DNA of 64,000 nt, taken from Austropuccinia psidii (taxonomy: Eukaryota > Basidiomycota > Pucciniomycetes > Pucciniales > Sphaerophragmiaceae). Shown here piece after piece: positions 23,037-33,643 of this stretch (within the stretch, counting starts at the first letter, position 1; each line of letters starts with the position of its first letter). The position numbers and the translations under genes are program-made. The notes under the pieces were generated by a model. The model had not been told where the DNA came from, ran no database searches, and worked only from the letters and a program-made list of their open reading frames with translations. Location: contig JALGQZ010000011.1 in assembly GCA_023105745.1 (NCBI GenBank), forward strand, positions 48,514,698 to 48,578,697, read 5' to 3'.

Positions 23037-23995
23037 ATATCCCCCTCTTGAAACTGGTGGGCTCCTGAACACCATAATACCCTGCCACTGTTGAGTGGCA
23101 TCTCAATATCCCCACATTTTTTCAAAAAAAAAAATTTCAATTTTCTTTTACTCTTGACCATTATCCTGAAAATCCTTCATTACTTCTTCTCTGTCAAATT
23201 CAATTGATTTCCCCCTTTTTCCAAGTTTGAGTAAGTATTCCACTTCAAAATATGCATTTATTTTCTTCTGATTCAATCAACCATTCCCTTGGGGTGTGGC
23301 CTTGGGATATATCCCAGAATAAGGGCCACTGAGCTCTTGTGCTCAAAAAATGATGCCCAATGAGTATATGAAGTGTACTCATTGGGCAAGACTGAATCCA
23401 ATGAAATCTTGAAAAATTTTCCTCCAGGGGTCTTGTCCCCATTGTCCATGGAAATGGCCTCAAACAGCCCTCCAAAGTGCTTTTTGGGCTGTGGCCTCTA
23501 CTCTGATGAATCTTGATATATCTTGATTTTTATGGCCTTTTGGGCCTTTTTGGGTGCTCTGGTGAAAATGGTCATTTTATGATTTTTGGCCATATTTGGC
23601 CTTTTTATGCCTTTGGGGTCCTATGGTCTGCGGGCAGTGCGCCGTGGTCCGTACACCGTGGTCCGTGGGGGTTAATGGAGCCCCTGGGCCCAAATTTGCT
23701 GGGGACACAGGGTGACCAAGGGGCCCAGGAATGGCCCAATCATAGATTTCACCATACATGGCCTTGACCCATTGATGGGGTCCAGGACCATCAAGATCCT
23801 GGCCTCCCCAAAGTTGCAGGGGAGGCCCTGGGTGATGAGTTCAGCCTCAAAGGGGTATGAACCTTCACCTTAGAGGCTTTGAGGTGGGGCATAATTGAGT
23901 TATCGCCCCCATTTCCTTGAGGTCAAAATTTTTTTCTTGATATGGAGTGGATTGATTCTGACATCTTGAATCTTCTGCTTGCATATTCTTCAGTT
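23037..23995 (+). promoter_or_regulatory. Region between purine tract and antisense gene of C; likely antisense promoter
   Basis: About 960 bp with no supported gene, upstream of the plus-strand gene at 23996. Most is shared with 32751-33643 of A. At 23631-23666 C carries a CpG-rich block absent from A: an 11-bp direct repeat CCGTGGTCCGT (23642-23652 and 23656-23666) preceded by CGG at 23631-23633. No clear TATA box or initiator was identified. The promoter role is inferred from position only. Confidence 0.4.
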
Positions 23996-25236
23996 ATGAG
24001 TTCCAAACTGACTGAGCTCACTGAATCTTCTCCTTCTGCACCGCCACTGTCTGTTCTTCATGGTTCTGGCATCTTCAGTCAATTGTCCTCCCCTTCCATG
24101 GCGTCTTCTGGCCATTTTGATCCCTCCCAAACATATGATGGGTTCAGAGCAGTTGAAGTTCTGGATCCTGCCTGTACTGAATGTTTGGCCAAGGGTGAGG
24201 ATTGCTTTCAACATTACAATCCTCAATCGTCAAAATGCCACTTTTGCTTTGTTGGGAAGAAGCCATGCCACCGTACCGGATCAACTTTGTCCCAGGTCAG
24301 GAGGCACTCATGGAGCAGGAAAGATGGGCCCTATGGGCAGGAATTCCCCATTCTTGAGGAACCTACCCCTGATGCAACTTCTGGATTTTCTCAATGTGAG
24401 TGATTTGCATATTTTTATTGAATTGGTGCTGATATTTTGATGTAGTGACTGGTTCCAGGAAGAGGGATGTGGCCAGATGGACTAATGTTGGAGGGTCCAT
24501 TCCAATCGGTGGTAGGCCCATACACTACAGCTCAGAAATCCTAATCTCAAGGATCAATGCTGATGGAGTGGTGAAAGTAGTGAAGAAACTAAGAAGAATT
24601 GTTGATTCCCCAACAGATCCAGATGCTTAAGGAAGTGATGAGTTGGATGGTGAAGAAGTTCAAGTTATTCCTCATTCAATTGGCCATCCATCCAGCAATT
24701 CCTCTTCTCAACCTCTTGCCAACACCAGATTCCAAAGTCAGGTTATTCCCAGCACTCCAAGAACCTTCCAACCAATGCTTGCTTCCATTCCTACAACCCT
24801 TCCTCCTCCTTCACCAACTACTTCCCACACCACCAGGCCTGTCTTGAATCCAGCAGTAAGACCATCACCAGTTCAACAGTCCAGAAACTCACCCATGAAC
24901 ACCTCCCGTCAACTCCAACCTGTGGCCAGCTCCAGCAGAAGAAGAGATGGATTGTCCCCTTTGCTGTTTCCTGCCGCTCAAGTTTTTCAAAGAAGAGAAC
25001 GTTGGCCTATCCGGGTTACCAGAGAAGATCCCAACGCGGCTAGTGAAAGTCAAGATGCTGTGGCCAGATTGTTCAGGAGGGTTGATAGAAATAGCAGAGA
25101 GGTAATTATGTATGCCAATGACAGGACTATTCCAGGTACTGCTTCTGAAGAGATGGCTGCAAAATTTTCCTGGTATGAAGATGAGTTGATAAATGATTTC
25201 CAGAGAACTTTTGATGATTTGGGTAAAGATAACTAG
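23996..25236 (+). CDS. Antisense accessory protein of element C with Zn2Cys6-like cysteine cluster (one nonsense codon)
   Basis: Gene on the strand opposite to gag-pol, between pol and the 3' LTR. Exons 23996-24395 and 24446-25236; the 50-nt intron has donor GTGAGT and acceptor GTAG, with a phase-1 junction coding Leu before TGSRKRD. Product about 396 aa. An upstream in-frame ATG at 23942 would add 18 aa, but copy A has stops there. Residues about 63-94 hold six cysteines spaced C-x2-C-x6-C-x10-C-x2-C-x6-C, the exact pattern of fungal Zn(II)2Cys6 clusters. Next come a basic region with ARWTNVGG, an acidic GEEVQV stretch, a Pro/Ser/Gln-rich low-complexity linker and a conserved helical C-terminus (about 110 aa). 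A single TAA at 24628-24630 replaces Glu and would truncate the product. Function unknown; DNA binding is inferred from cysteine spacing. Confidence 0.75.
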
Positions 25237-25979
25237 TTTTCCTTTTCCTTGTTTGTGTTTGGTTTGACTTCTATCCCCACTCTTCTAAATACTAAAAAAT
25301 GAAAAATAATGGAACCTCCCAATACATGATTTGGGAGGGGATACTGCTGCTTTAAAGAAACAAAAGAAAGAAAATTATACAAGTAAAGAAAGAAAGAAAA
25401 AATAAAAGAATAAGGGAAAATGAGAGTAAAGAAAGAAATAAAGAAAAGTCCTGATGGTTGGTCCTTCTTGTAGTGAGTTGCTTGATTCTGGCCAAAAAGT
25501 GTCTGAAAAATGAAAACCAAGCATTTGATGCTCACAGAGTGGCCAAGGTAATGTTTTACAATAAGTAGAACCCTCAGGGATGCATACCAGGAGATGGAAC
25601 TTACTTTCATAACTTCCACTCCCCACCAAGCACCATAGAATTGAAAAGAATTTCCATAAATGACTTCTGAGATGAATTGCCGTAAATGACTTGAAGTAAT
25701 GAATGTCTTGAATTATGATGATTGGCATAAATGAAATGATGAATAAAAGAGAAAGAAAGGAAAATTAAAGAATGAAACATTTGGCCATATCTTGATAAGG
25801 TCCAAATTGGAGGGTATTGGTGTTGTATGCTTCCTGAACCTGTCCAAAGAATTGACAAGTGCTCACAAAGTGGCCAAGGTGATGCTTACAACAACATATG
25901 GGTGGAATACCCCCTTAAAGGTGCATGCCAGGAGCAGAACTTACTTTCATAATTTCTTCTCCCCACCAAGTACCATAAA
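25237..25979 (-). repeat. 3' module of element C (duplicated unit and purine/pyrimidine tract)
   Basis: Counterpart of 20561-21244. Two units with TATGGTGCTTGGTG and GTAAGT on the minus strand (about 25975-25860 and 25635-25535) and an A/G-rich tract at 25365-25450. It lies between the convergent ends of pol and the antisense gene, so it probably supplies 3' ends to both. Confidence 0.6.
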
Positions 25980-28900
25980 TCAAACTCTTGAGGTATTTGG
26001 ACCAGGCTTGTCTGGATAAAATGAATGGAAGTCCTTGACAAGATCTTGTGAGTTGGTAAGGTTTGAAGCTGGTTCCCAAGTGGTTCTTTCTGGGTCTTCA
26101 CTGAATCCTTTCTACTCTACAAGATACCATAATTTACCTCTTTTGAGTTTTGAGTCCAGAACCTGAGCTACTTCCCATTCTTCTTGCTCCTCCACTAAGA
26201 CTGGTGGTGGCGGCAATTGATGATGATTTGGGATAGTTGAATTCCTGACTGGTTCTAATAAGGACACATGGAATACAGGGTGAACTCTCTTCCATTGCTG
26301 ATACAACTTGAGGTGATATGCATGGCTGCCAATCTTCTTCAGAACTTCAAAAGGTCCCAGCCATCTTTCTGATAATTTCTTGGTGGGTCTTGTTGTCTTG
26401 ATGTTCTTGGAAGCTAGCCATACTTCGTCCCCAGGTTGGAAATCAGGTGGAATTGCTCTATTTCTATCTGCATACTTCTTGAATCTCCTTATTGCTGACT
26501 CTAACTCTTCTTTGACAACTTGCTGTACTGATTGGAGTTTTGTTGATAACTTTCCAGCAGGTGAGTCTTGAGAAATATGGATTGAGTCAAAGCTGGGATT
26601 TCTTCCATAAATGGTGAAAAAAGATGATTACTTGGTTGATGAGTGTTCTGCATTATTATAGGCAAATTCAGCCAGAGGGAGCCAGGTGTACCAGTCATCT
26701 TGATGATAGCTGAAATACATCCAAAGGTACTGTTCTAGTATCTGATTTACCCTCTCTGTCTGTCCATCTGTTTCAGGATGAAAGGCAGTTGAAAGATCTC
26801 TTGATATCTTGAGCTGCTGACACAATTGAGTCCAAAATTATGAAACAAATAAGGATCCTCTATCACTGACAATACTGACTGGAAGGCCATTTTTGGAAAA
26901 TACATGACTAATGAAGATTTGAGCTAAATCCAGAGCAGTGATTGTTCCATAAGTTGGAATGAAGATCGCCATTTTTGAGAATCTGTCCACAACTACTTAA
27001 ATTGAATCAAAGTTGTTTGACAGTTGCAATTGCGTGATGAAGTCCATTGATAATGAATTCCAAGGACCAGACGGAATTGAAAGAGGCTTGAGTAAACCAA
27101 ACTTCTTGTGATGAATGTTCTTGTTTCTTGAACATTGCTGACATGAGGACACATACTCCTTGATGAATTGATTCATGCCAGCCCATTAAAAATCCCTCTT
27201 GATGAGCTTGAGGGTCTTCTCCTGGCCAGGATGGCCAGCCAATGGTGAGTCATGACGCTTTTGAAGAATATTGAGTTGAAGTTCTTCATTGCTTGGGATT
27301 ACCACTCTATCTTTGAATAATAATAACTTGGCTTGAGGTTCAAGAGAATAATCTGGAACTGATTCACCTCTTGCTAGTTTCTTGAGTATTTCTTTGTAGT
27401 CTTTGTCTTGCCATACTTGTTTTTGAATCTTGTCCACTAAATCTGAGAATATTTCCACTTTGATTGAGAAGAATCTTGACTCTTGAATTCCATCTTGCTT
27501 AATTACTTGATGAAAATTTTGAGGATTCTTGCTGATGAAGTCCATCCCCCTCTCTGGGTACACGTTGTCCCAACGTGACAAGGCATCTGGTAAAGTGGCC
27601 AGCCTGCCTGGGCAGTAAGTGATAGTGAAATGAAATTCTGAGAGAAATTCAGCCCAATGGGCCTGACGACGAGTAAGAACTTTGGAAGACATGAAATACT
27701 GCAAGGAAGATTGGTCTGTCAAGACCTCAAAAGGATTGGAAAGAGAAAGAAGAAATGCTCTCCAGCGCTTGAGAGCCCAAACTATGCCAAGGAGTTCCTT
27801 GTCATGAATTTCATAGTTGAGTTCAGCTGGTAAGAGCTTGCGACTATCAAATGCAATTTGATGCTTTCCTGAGTCATTCACCTGACTCAGTACGGCACCC
27901 AATGCATAATCAGAAGCATCAGTCTCTACAATAGTAGGTAGAGATGGATTGAAATGGGATAAGATAGGAGCAGAGGTGAAAGCTTCTTTGAGTGCTTGAA
28001 ACTGACTAAGAGCTTCCTCATTGAAGATGAAAGGAGAATCTTTTTTGAGAAGGAAAGTGAGAGAAGTAATTTTTTGGAATAATTTTTAATGAAACAACGA
28101 TAATAATTGGCAAAGCCAAGAAAATATTGAAGGGCCTTGATGTTTTTGGGCTGAGGCAAATTGAGGATTTGCTGAACTGTTGAAGAATACATCTTGAGGC
28201 CATCACTTGAAACAACATAGCCCAAGTATTCCACACTTGGAGGCTTTGGCAAACAGATTATTGTCCCTCAGTCTTTGGAGGACAGAGGCCACATGTTTGA
28301 CATGTTCCTCCTCAGAACTGGAAAAGACCATAATGTCACCTAAATAAACCACAACAAACACATCCAAAAAATCTGCAAAGATATCATTTACTAGATTTTG
28401 GAAAGAAGCAGGAGCATTGGTCAAACCAAATGGCATGACCAAATACTCATAACTACCATATTTGGTTCTAAAGGCAGTTAAGTGCTCATCCCCCTCTTTG
28501 ATTCTCAAAAGGGTATATGCACCACGCAAATCTATCTTGGAGAAGATAGTGGAACCGTTGAATACAGTAAGAAGCTGGTTCATAGGAGGAACAGGGGATC
28601 TGTTCTTCCTAGTGACAGCATTGAGTTTGCGGTAGTCAACACACAAACAAAGACCTCCATCCTTTTTCTTGACAAAAAGGACATGTGCTCCTGTTGAAGA
28701 GGAGCTTGGTCTAATGAAACCTTGCTCTACATTCTCTGAAATGTAGGCCCGCAGTGTTTCTGACTCTTGATTTGATAATGAGAAGATAACACCAATTGGA
28801 GGTAGAAGACCCTCCAATTTGATATGGTGATCACAGGCGCGGTGTGGAGGAAGTTTCTCAGCTTTCACCTTGGAGAATACATCCAAATATAGGTGATAAG

Positions 28901-29693
28901 CAGGAGGGACTACCTTCAACACAGTTTCAATTTCTTCTGGCTCTTCCTCCTCATCCCACTGCTCCTCCAGGGATGCATGAAAAGATAAGGGAGGAAGGTC
29001 CATATCCCCTTGAAAGAGATGAAGTGAAGATATGGCAACATCTTCTCCAACATCCTTTATCTCTTTGAAGATTTCATCTCTTAATGGAAGTAATGACTGA
29101 GAGGGAATGATGGAAGGGGTATGGACAGAAGAAGGAAGGGAAGGTGTCTTAAGTTCACCAACCAGAGCAACACTGTTGACAGCAGTGGCTAAGTCATTAC
29201 TAGTAGAAGGAATAATACCACTAGAATCCTTATGACTAGAATCATAGGTGATCAATCCATTTTTCCAATCAATAATGGGATTAAAATGGTAAAAGAAATC
29301 ATAGCCCAATATCAGGTCTTCTCCCTTGGGTGAATCTATGATAAAGAAGTCCCATTCAAAGCTTGGGAAGGAAGGCAAGTCAACTACCCACTTGGTATAA
29401 TGGGTGATGAACAAGGCAGGGGATTCATTAGAATCCAAAATGAAAAGAGGAATATTTTCAGGGAGCTCTGACAGAGTCAATGAGTACTTGAGAACAAAAT
29501 TCTTTGCAATAAAAGAGTTTGTAGCACCAGAATCAATGAGAATACTATAAAAAATATCAGAGACAGAAGAGAAAATAAGAAATTTTAAAGATTTCTTGAC
29601 ACTAGTATTCAGAGTGCACAATTGTGCTCTTGAAGGAAATAAGTGAGAACCATTGAACACATCATGATTCCCACTCAGGATTTTCCCTGCTTG
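25980..29693 (-). pseudogene. pol of element C (protease, RT, RNase H, integrase, chromodomain)
   Basis: Minus-strand polyprotein in the -1 frame after gag. 29660-28203: protease with intact DSGA (about 29540), linker and RT; the catalytic loop reads YLGD instead of YLDD, which should kill polymerase activity. Frameshifts near 28240 and 28080. 27902-27186: RNase H and integrase HHCC region, here intact (HDSPLAGHPG). A stop at 27186 and further stops break the integrase core (about 27050-26630). 26306-25980: integrase C-terminus and chromodomain, where the first Trp of VEWKGF is TAG (26112-26114). Overall better preserved than A but not functional. Confidence 0.9.
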
Positions 29694-31036
29694 CTAGGGA
29701 AGCCTCTTGATGATGACCCAGGCTTGTTCTGAGGTCTCTTGAAGCATTTTTCAATTGGGTGCTTTCCACCACTATAAGTACACAACCCCTCTTTAATCCT
29801 CCTCTCCTTTTCAGAACCGATTAATTTATTGTCCTTATTGAGGAGAGCAGCATGGGGCTTGTCCTTTGAAGATTGGAATTGCTTGCCCTTCTTATTCTTC
29901 TTCTGGTGAGGCCTCTTTGAAGATGAGTTTTGAGGAGGCCTAGAATGATTGGATCCAATGACTGGAGGCTTCTTCTCTTGATTGCCACCCTTTTCTTTTT
30001 GCCTCTCATGATATCTTGTGTCCAATTCTAAGGTAACATCCATAAGTTCTTGAAGAGTATCAAAAGTTCCAGGGTGAGAAGCCAACTGATCCAATAATCT
30101 TGATGCCAATCCTCTGCTGTAAACATGGATATAAGCTCTTTCCCCCCAATTTCCAATTCTTGACATTAAGCTTCTGAAATCTGCAATGTACAAGGAAACA
30201 TGACCACTTTCCTTCATCCTCAAATTGTCCAACTCTTGTTCAGCTTTCCTGACTTCATTGGGGTCACCAAACAGAGTGAATAATTGAGATTCAAATAAGG
30301 GTCAATTATTGAGGAGGTAGGAAGGGTCTTCATTGGAGATATTTGAGAGATAGGGTTCAATCCACTTTCCAGCTCTACCAGTGAGAAAAGAAGTTGAGTA
30401 AAGAACTTTCTTCCTGTCAGAGAAGAAATTTTCTGGATCATTATGGAAGAATAATTGACAGGATTGGATAAATCCTCTCAATTTATGAGCTTGAGTACCA
30501 TCAAAAGAATCAGGTGCCTTCATGGATGGAGTCTTGAAAGCAGGGGCTTTGGAATTGTCCTTGGGAGCAACTGCTTGAGTTAGTTGCCCCATGAATTGAG
30601 TCATCTGCTCCATCATCTTGAGGAGACTTGGATCAGTTTGAGAGACAAGAGGTTGACTAGAAGGGGCTGGATTAGAACCCTGAGGCACCGCTGGAGCATT
30701 TTCCAAGGCATCTTCCACTTCAGTTTCCCCAGAATCTTCCTCTTCCACAGACTCTTCCCCCTCTTCATCTTCAACTTCCCCTTGTCTTGCTCTTGCACCT
30801 TCAGACATGCCAGGGTAGCCACCCAAAAGTCCAGAAAAGGATCTTGATCTTCTAGATTTCATTCCACCTCTTCTTGAGGGTGCTGCTCCTTCCATTGGTG
30901 GTCCTCTGTCCAAATTTGCACTCAGTTGATGAACTGATGGTGTGCAGTCAAGAGGAGCCCTTTCTGTAGGAGTGAGAACAGCTTGAATTCTTTGGGATCT
31001 AGTATTTTTGGCTGGGGGGCTATGCTGAACTGGCAT
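29675..31036 (-). pseudogene. gag of element C (single nonsense codon)
   Basis: Minus strand, ATG at 31036-31034, 453 codons, natural TGA at 29675-29677. Only one lesion: a Trp codon is TGA at 30304-30302. The protein has a basic N-terminus, an acidic Glu-rich linker (about 30780-30690), the capsid region (about 30520-29990), a Lys-rich nucleocapsid segment and a knuckle-like C-x2-S-x3-H-x4-C motif near 29780, where Ser replaces the second Cys kept in copy A. The frameshift heptamer GGGAAAA (29687-29681) lies just before the stop. Confidence 0.9.
29681..29687 (-). promoter_or_regulatory. Candidate -1 frameshift heptamer, gag/pol of element C
   Basis: GGGAAAA on the minus strand in the register G GGA AAA, two codons before the gag TGA. 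The pol frame is blocked upstream by TAG (29696-29694), confining the shift to this short overlap. Same geometry as 5426-5432. Confidence 0.6.
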
Positions 31037-31773
31037 TTTTAATAAAATGAAATAAAACTTGATGGTATGAGAATAATAATCAGAACTGGGCCAAATCAAT
31101 CACAATAAAATCTTGATGAATCTTGAGGAATCAATTCAAATCTTGAGGTGAAATCAAATTCAGTTGATAATCAAATCAATTCAAATCAAATATCAATAAT
31201 CTTGAGTAAATCAACAATCAATCAATATTCAATCAATAATCAACAAATCAATAAATCAGTTTCTTCAATATGAAATCAAGGTCTTGAGGAATCAATCAAT
31301 CAATTTAAAATCTTCAGAAATCGACTCAATATCTTGATGAGTCAAAATCAGTCAATAATCAAAATCAATTCTTGAGGATCGATAAATATCTTTAGGATTC
31401 AAAGTCAATCAATAATCAAAATCAGCTCTTGAGAAGTCAAAATCAATCAATTTAATCCAAATAAGAATCCTGAGCCGCTGAATCAATAATCCAATGAATC
31501 CCAATGAAATAATCCAATCAATTTAACCAATAAATCAATCCTGAATAAGACCTGAATGAGAACACAGAAAAAATTGATTTGATAAAATGAAATGGTCAGC
31601 AATGATTAAGAAAGAAGAAAAAAAATCAATTTCATATGAATCAAATTAATGAGATGAAATTGATGAGAGAGAAAAAATCATAATCATTAAAGATCATTAA
31701 ATCATAAAAGAGATCATAATTGATGAATGAGAGAAAATGAATATAAATGAATGAAAAGAAAGAATCAAATATG
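31037..31773 (-). repeat. gag leader of element C with GATTGATT-type repeats
   Basis: Non-coding. On the minus strand, repeats of TTGATTGATT joined to CCTCAAGAT fill about 31560-31100; an A-rich stretch adjoins the primer site. Confidence 0.6.
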
Positions 31774-31786
31774 AGTTAATTAATTT
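31774..31786 (-). other. Presumed self-primer binding site of element C
   Basis: AAATTAATTAACT on the minus strand, two bases inside the 5' LTR end. It is the exact 13-base reverse complement of AGTTAATTAATTT within the LTR (32163-32151, minus strand). Confidence 0.6.
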
Positions 31787-31788
31787 AA

Positions 31789-32549
31789 TGTCACAGGGGC
31801 TCTTCGAAGTGAAGAGGGTCTGGCACTCAGTAAACTGGGACTCACTTATGGAGGGCTCAGGGATATGGTAAGAAGGGATACACTTAAGAGTGTAACAGAT
31901 GAATTACTAAAAGAATAAATATAAGAAAAGCAGCAACAAGAAATAAGAGTAAGAAATAGAAGAGCCAACCACAAACAAGTCCAAGTCCACTGTTTCAACC
32001 TGTCAGAATGGAAAGAGAAGGGTTAATAAGGATATGGCCACCCAACTCATACTGTACAGGCAAAGAGAAAATGCAAATACTAACTTAGAATTAAGTAATT
32101 ATAATACCCAAATATAAGGATAAGAATAATTATGAAATAATAAATGAACTAAATTAATTAACTGGGGAAAAAGTCCCCAGGGGGGAGAAAGAGGGGCTGG
32201 TATATGTGAGAATCACCAGCCCTGATCCAGAGGAAGAATTTTCATGAGAATAATTGATGATTGAATTGAGTCTGGCCAATACAGGTCCTGTACAGCTGTA
32301 CAGAACCTGTACAAGAGGTGTGGTGTATTTGAGTGATCATACAATTTCATACTGGTGTATTGAAACTGTATTGGGTGAATCCAACCTGTACAGGTATTGA
32401 CAGGCTGTATTGATGTACCAAACTGTATGCATGTTTCAGAATGAAGATTGCTGAAACTGAATGCTGATGCAGATACTGGATTTGCTGGTTTGAGGTGTTT
32501 GAGTGGGTGTATGAATGAATACCCTTACCCCTGATGAATGGTTGTTACA
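31789..32549 (-). repeat. 5' LTR of element C
   Basis: 761 bp, same length as its partner at 22276-23036, with roughly 15-20 differences by eye. Its minus-strand TATAC (32204-32200) precedes the self-primer box by 41 bases. Confidence 0.93.
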
Positions 32550-32750
32550 CCCCTTTGCCAAACATCCAGTAAAAGCAGGATCAAGAACTTCAACTGCCTT
32601 TTAACCGTCATAAGTTTGTGTGGGATTAAAATGACCAGAAGAAGCCATTGATGGTGAAGAAAATTGATTGAGAATGCCAGAACCATGAAGGACAGATGGT
32701 GGTGGCACAGAAGGGGAAGATTCAGTGACTTCAGTCAGTTGGGAACTCAT
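32550..32750 (-). pseudogene. Antisense Zn2Cys6-like gene of element A, 5' portion
   Basis: Minus strand, ATG at 32750-32748, collinear with codons from 23996 of element C (MSSKLTEL-type start). It carries a TAA in the region before the cysteine cluster, and the first cluster Cys is Phe. It breaks off at the CCCCT duplication left by element C; the rest is 21245-22275. Because its upstream DNA has stops where C has 18 extra codons, it supports 23996 as the start in C. Confidence 0.75.
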
Positions 32751-33643
32751 GACTAAGGAATATGCAAGCAGAAGATTCAAAGCATCAGAATTAAATCACT
32801 TCAAGCGTGAAAAAAGATAATGACCTCAATGAAGTGGGGCTATAACTCAATGATGGCCCCCCCTCAAAGTCCTTAAGGTGGTGAGTCAATGTCTCTTTTG
32901 GACTGAAGCCACCACCCAGGACCTCCCCTGCAACTTTGGGGAGGTCAGAATCTTGATGGTCCTGGACCCTTCTATTGGGCCCAGGCCATGGGACCCCTGA
33001 AGCCCCAGCAAGTCTGGGCTCAGGGGGTCTCCAATGGCCCCCACAGACCATATGACCTCAAAATCACCCAAGAGCCAAAATGGGTCACAAAATGCCCTGA
33101 AGCCATAAAATTCAAAAATCATCATAAGAAGGGCCATGACCCAAATTCAATGGTAGGGCCAAAGGGGCCCCAAATACACAGTTTGAGGCATTTTCAGGGA
33201 CAATGGGGACAAGACCCCCCCTTGAAGACTTTTGAAGGAATTCCAATCAGGGCAAGAAGGGCCAAACATCAAGTTGGCCCATTCACAATGAGGTATATGA
33301 TCATATACTCATTGGCAATCAAGTTTTGAGCAGAAGAGCTCTATGGCACTCATTTTGGGATACAACCCAAGGGCCATGCCTTGAAAGGAAGGAAATGACT
33401 GAATCCAAAAGAAGAAGCATATTTTGAAGTTGAAAGCACTTACTTGAGTTAAAATAAGGGGGAAGATAATTCAAATCAAGTATGACAGTGAAGAAATGAA
33501 GAGGGGATTTTCAGGATAATGGTCAAGAGGAGGATATAATGAAAAAGAAAATGTTTGAAAAAATGGGGGTATATTGAGATGCCACTCAACAGTGGCAGGG
33601 TATTATGGTGTTCAGGAGCCCACCAGTTTCAAGAGGGGGATAC
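32751..33643 (-). promoter_or_regulatory. Upstream region of the antisense gene of A and 3' purine tract
   Basis: Shared with 23037-23995 of element C in reverse orientation, lacking the CpG-rich block of C. No supported gene. The last bases, AAGAGGGGGATAC at 33631-33643, are the polypurine tract of element A on the plus strand. Confidence 0.5.

Larger units (their letters stand above)
22276..32549 (-). mobile_element. Element C: chromodomain Ty3/gypsy retrotransposon nested in A
   Basis: 10274 bp in minus orientation, same family as A. LTRs 22276-23036 and 31789-32549 are both 761 bp and differ at roughly 2% of positions by eye, making this one of the youngest insertions. Target duplication CCCCT at 22271-22275 and 32550-32554. 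It splits the antisense gene of A. All modules of the family are present: self-primer site, leader repeats, gag, frameshift heptamer, pol with chromodomain, duplicated 3' module, antisense gene and purine tract. Gag has one nonsense codon; pol has several stops and frameshifts. Confidence 0.94.

Noticed and set aside
22276..32549. RIP-type mutation as the cause of decay in element C
   Set aside because: Some Trp codons became TGA or TAG, but other stops arose from GAA, CAA or TAT codons by transversion or other changes, and LTR differences go in mixed directions, so no clear RIP signature is visible.
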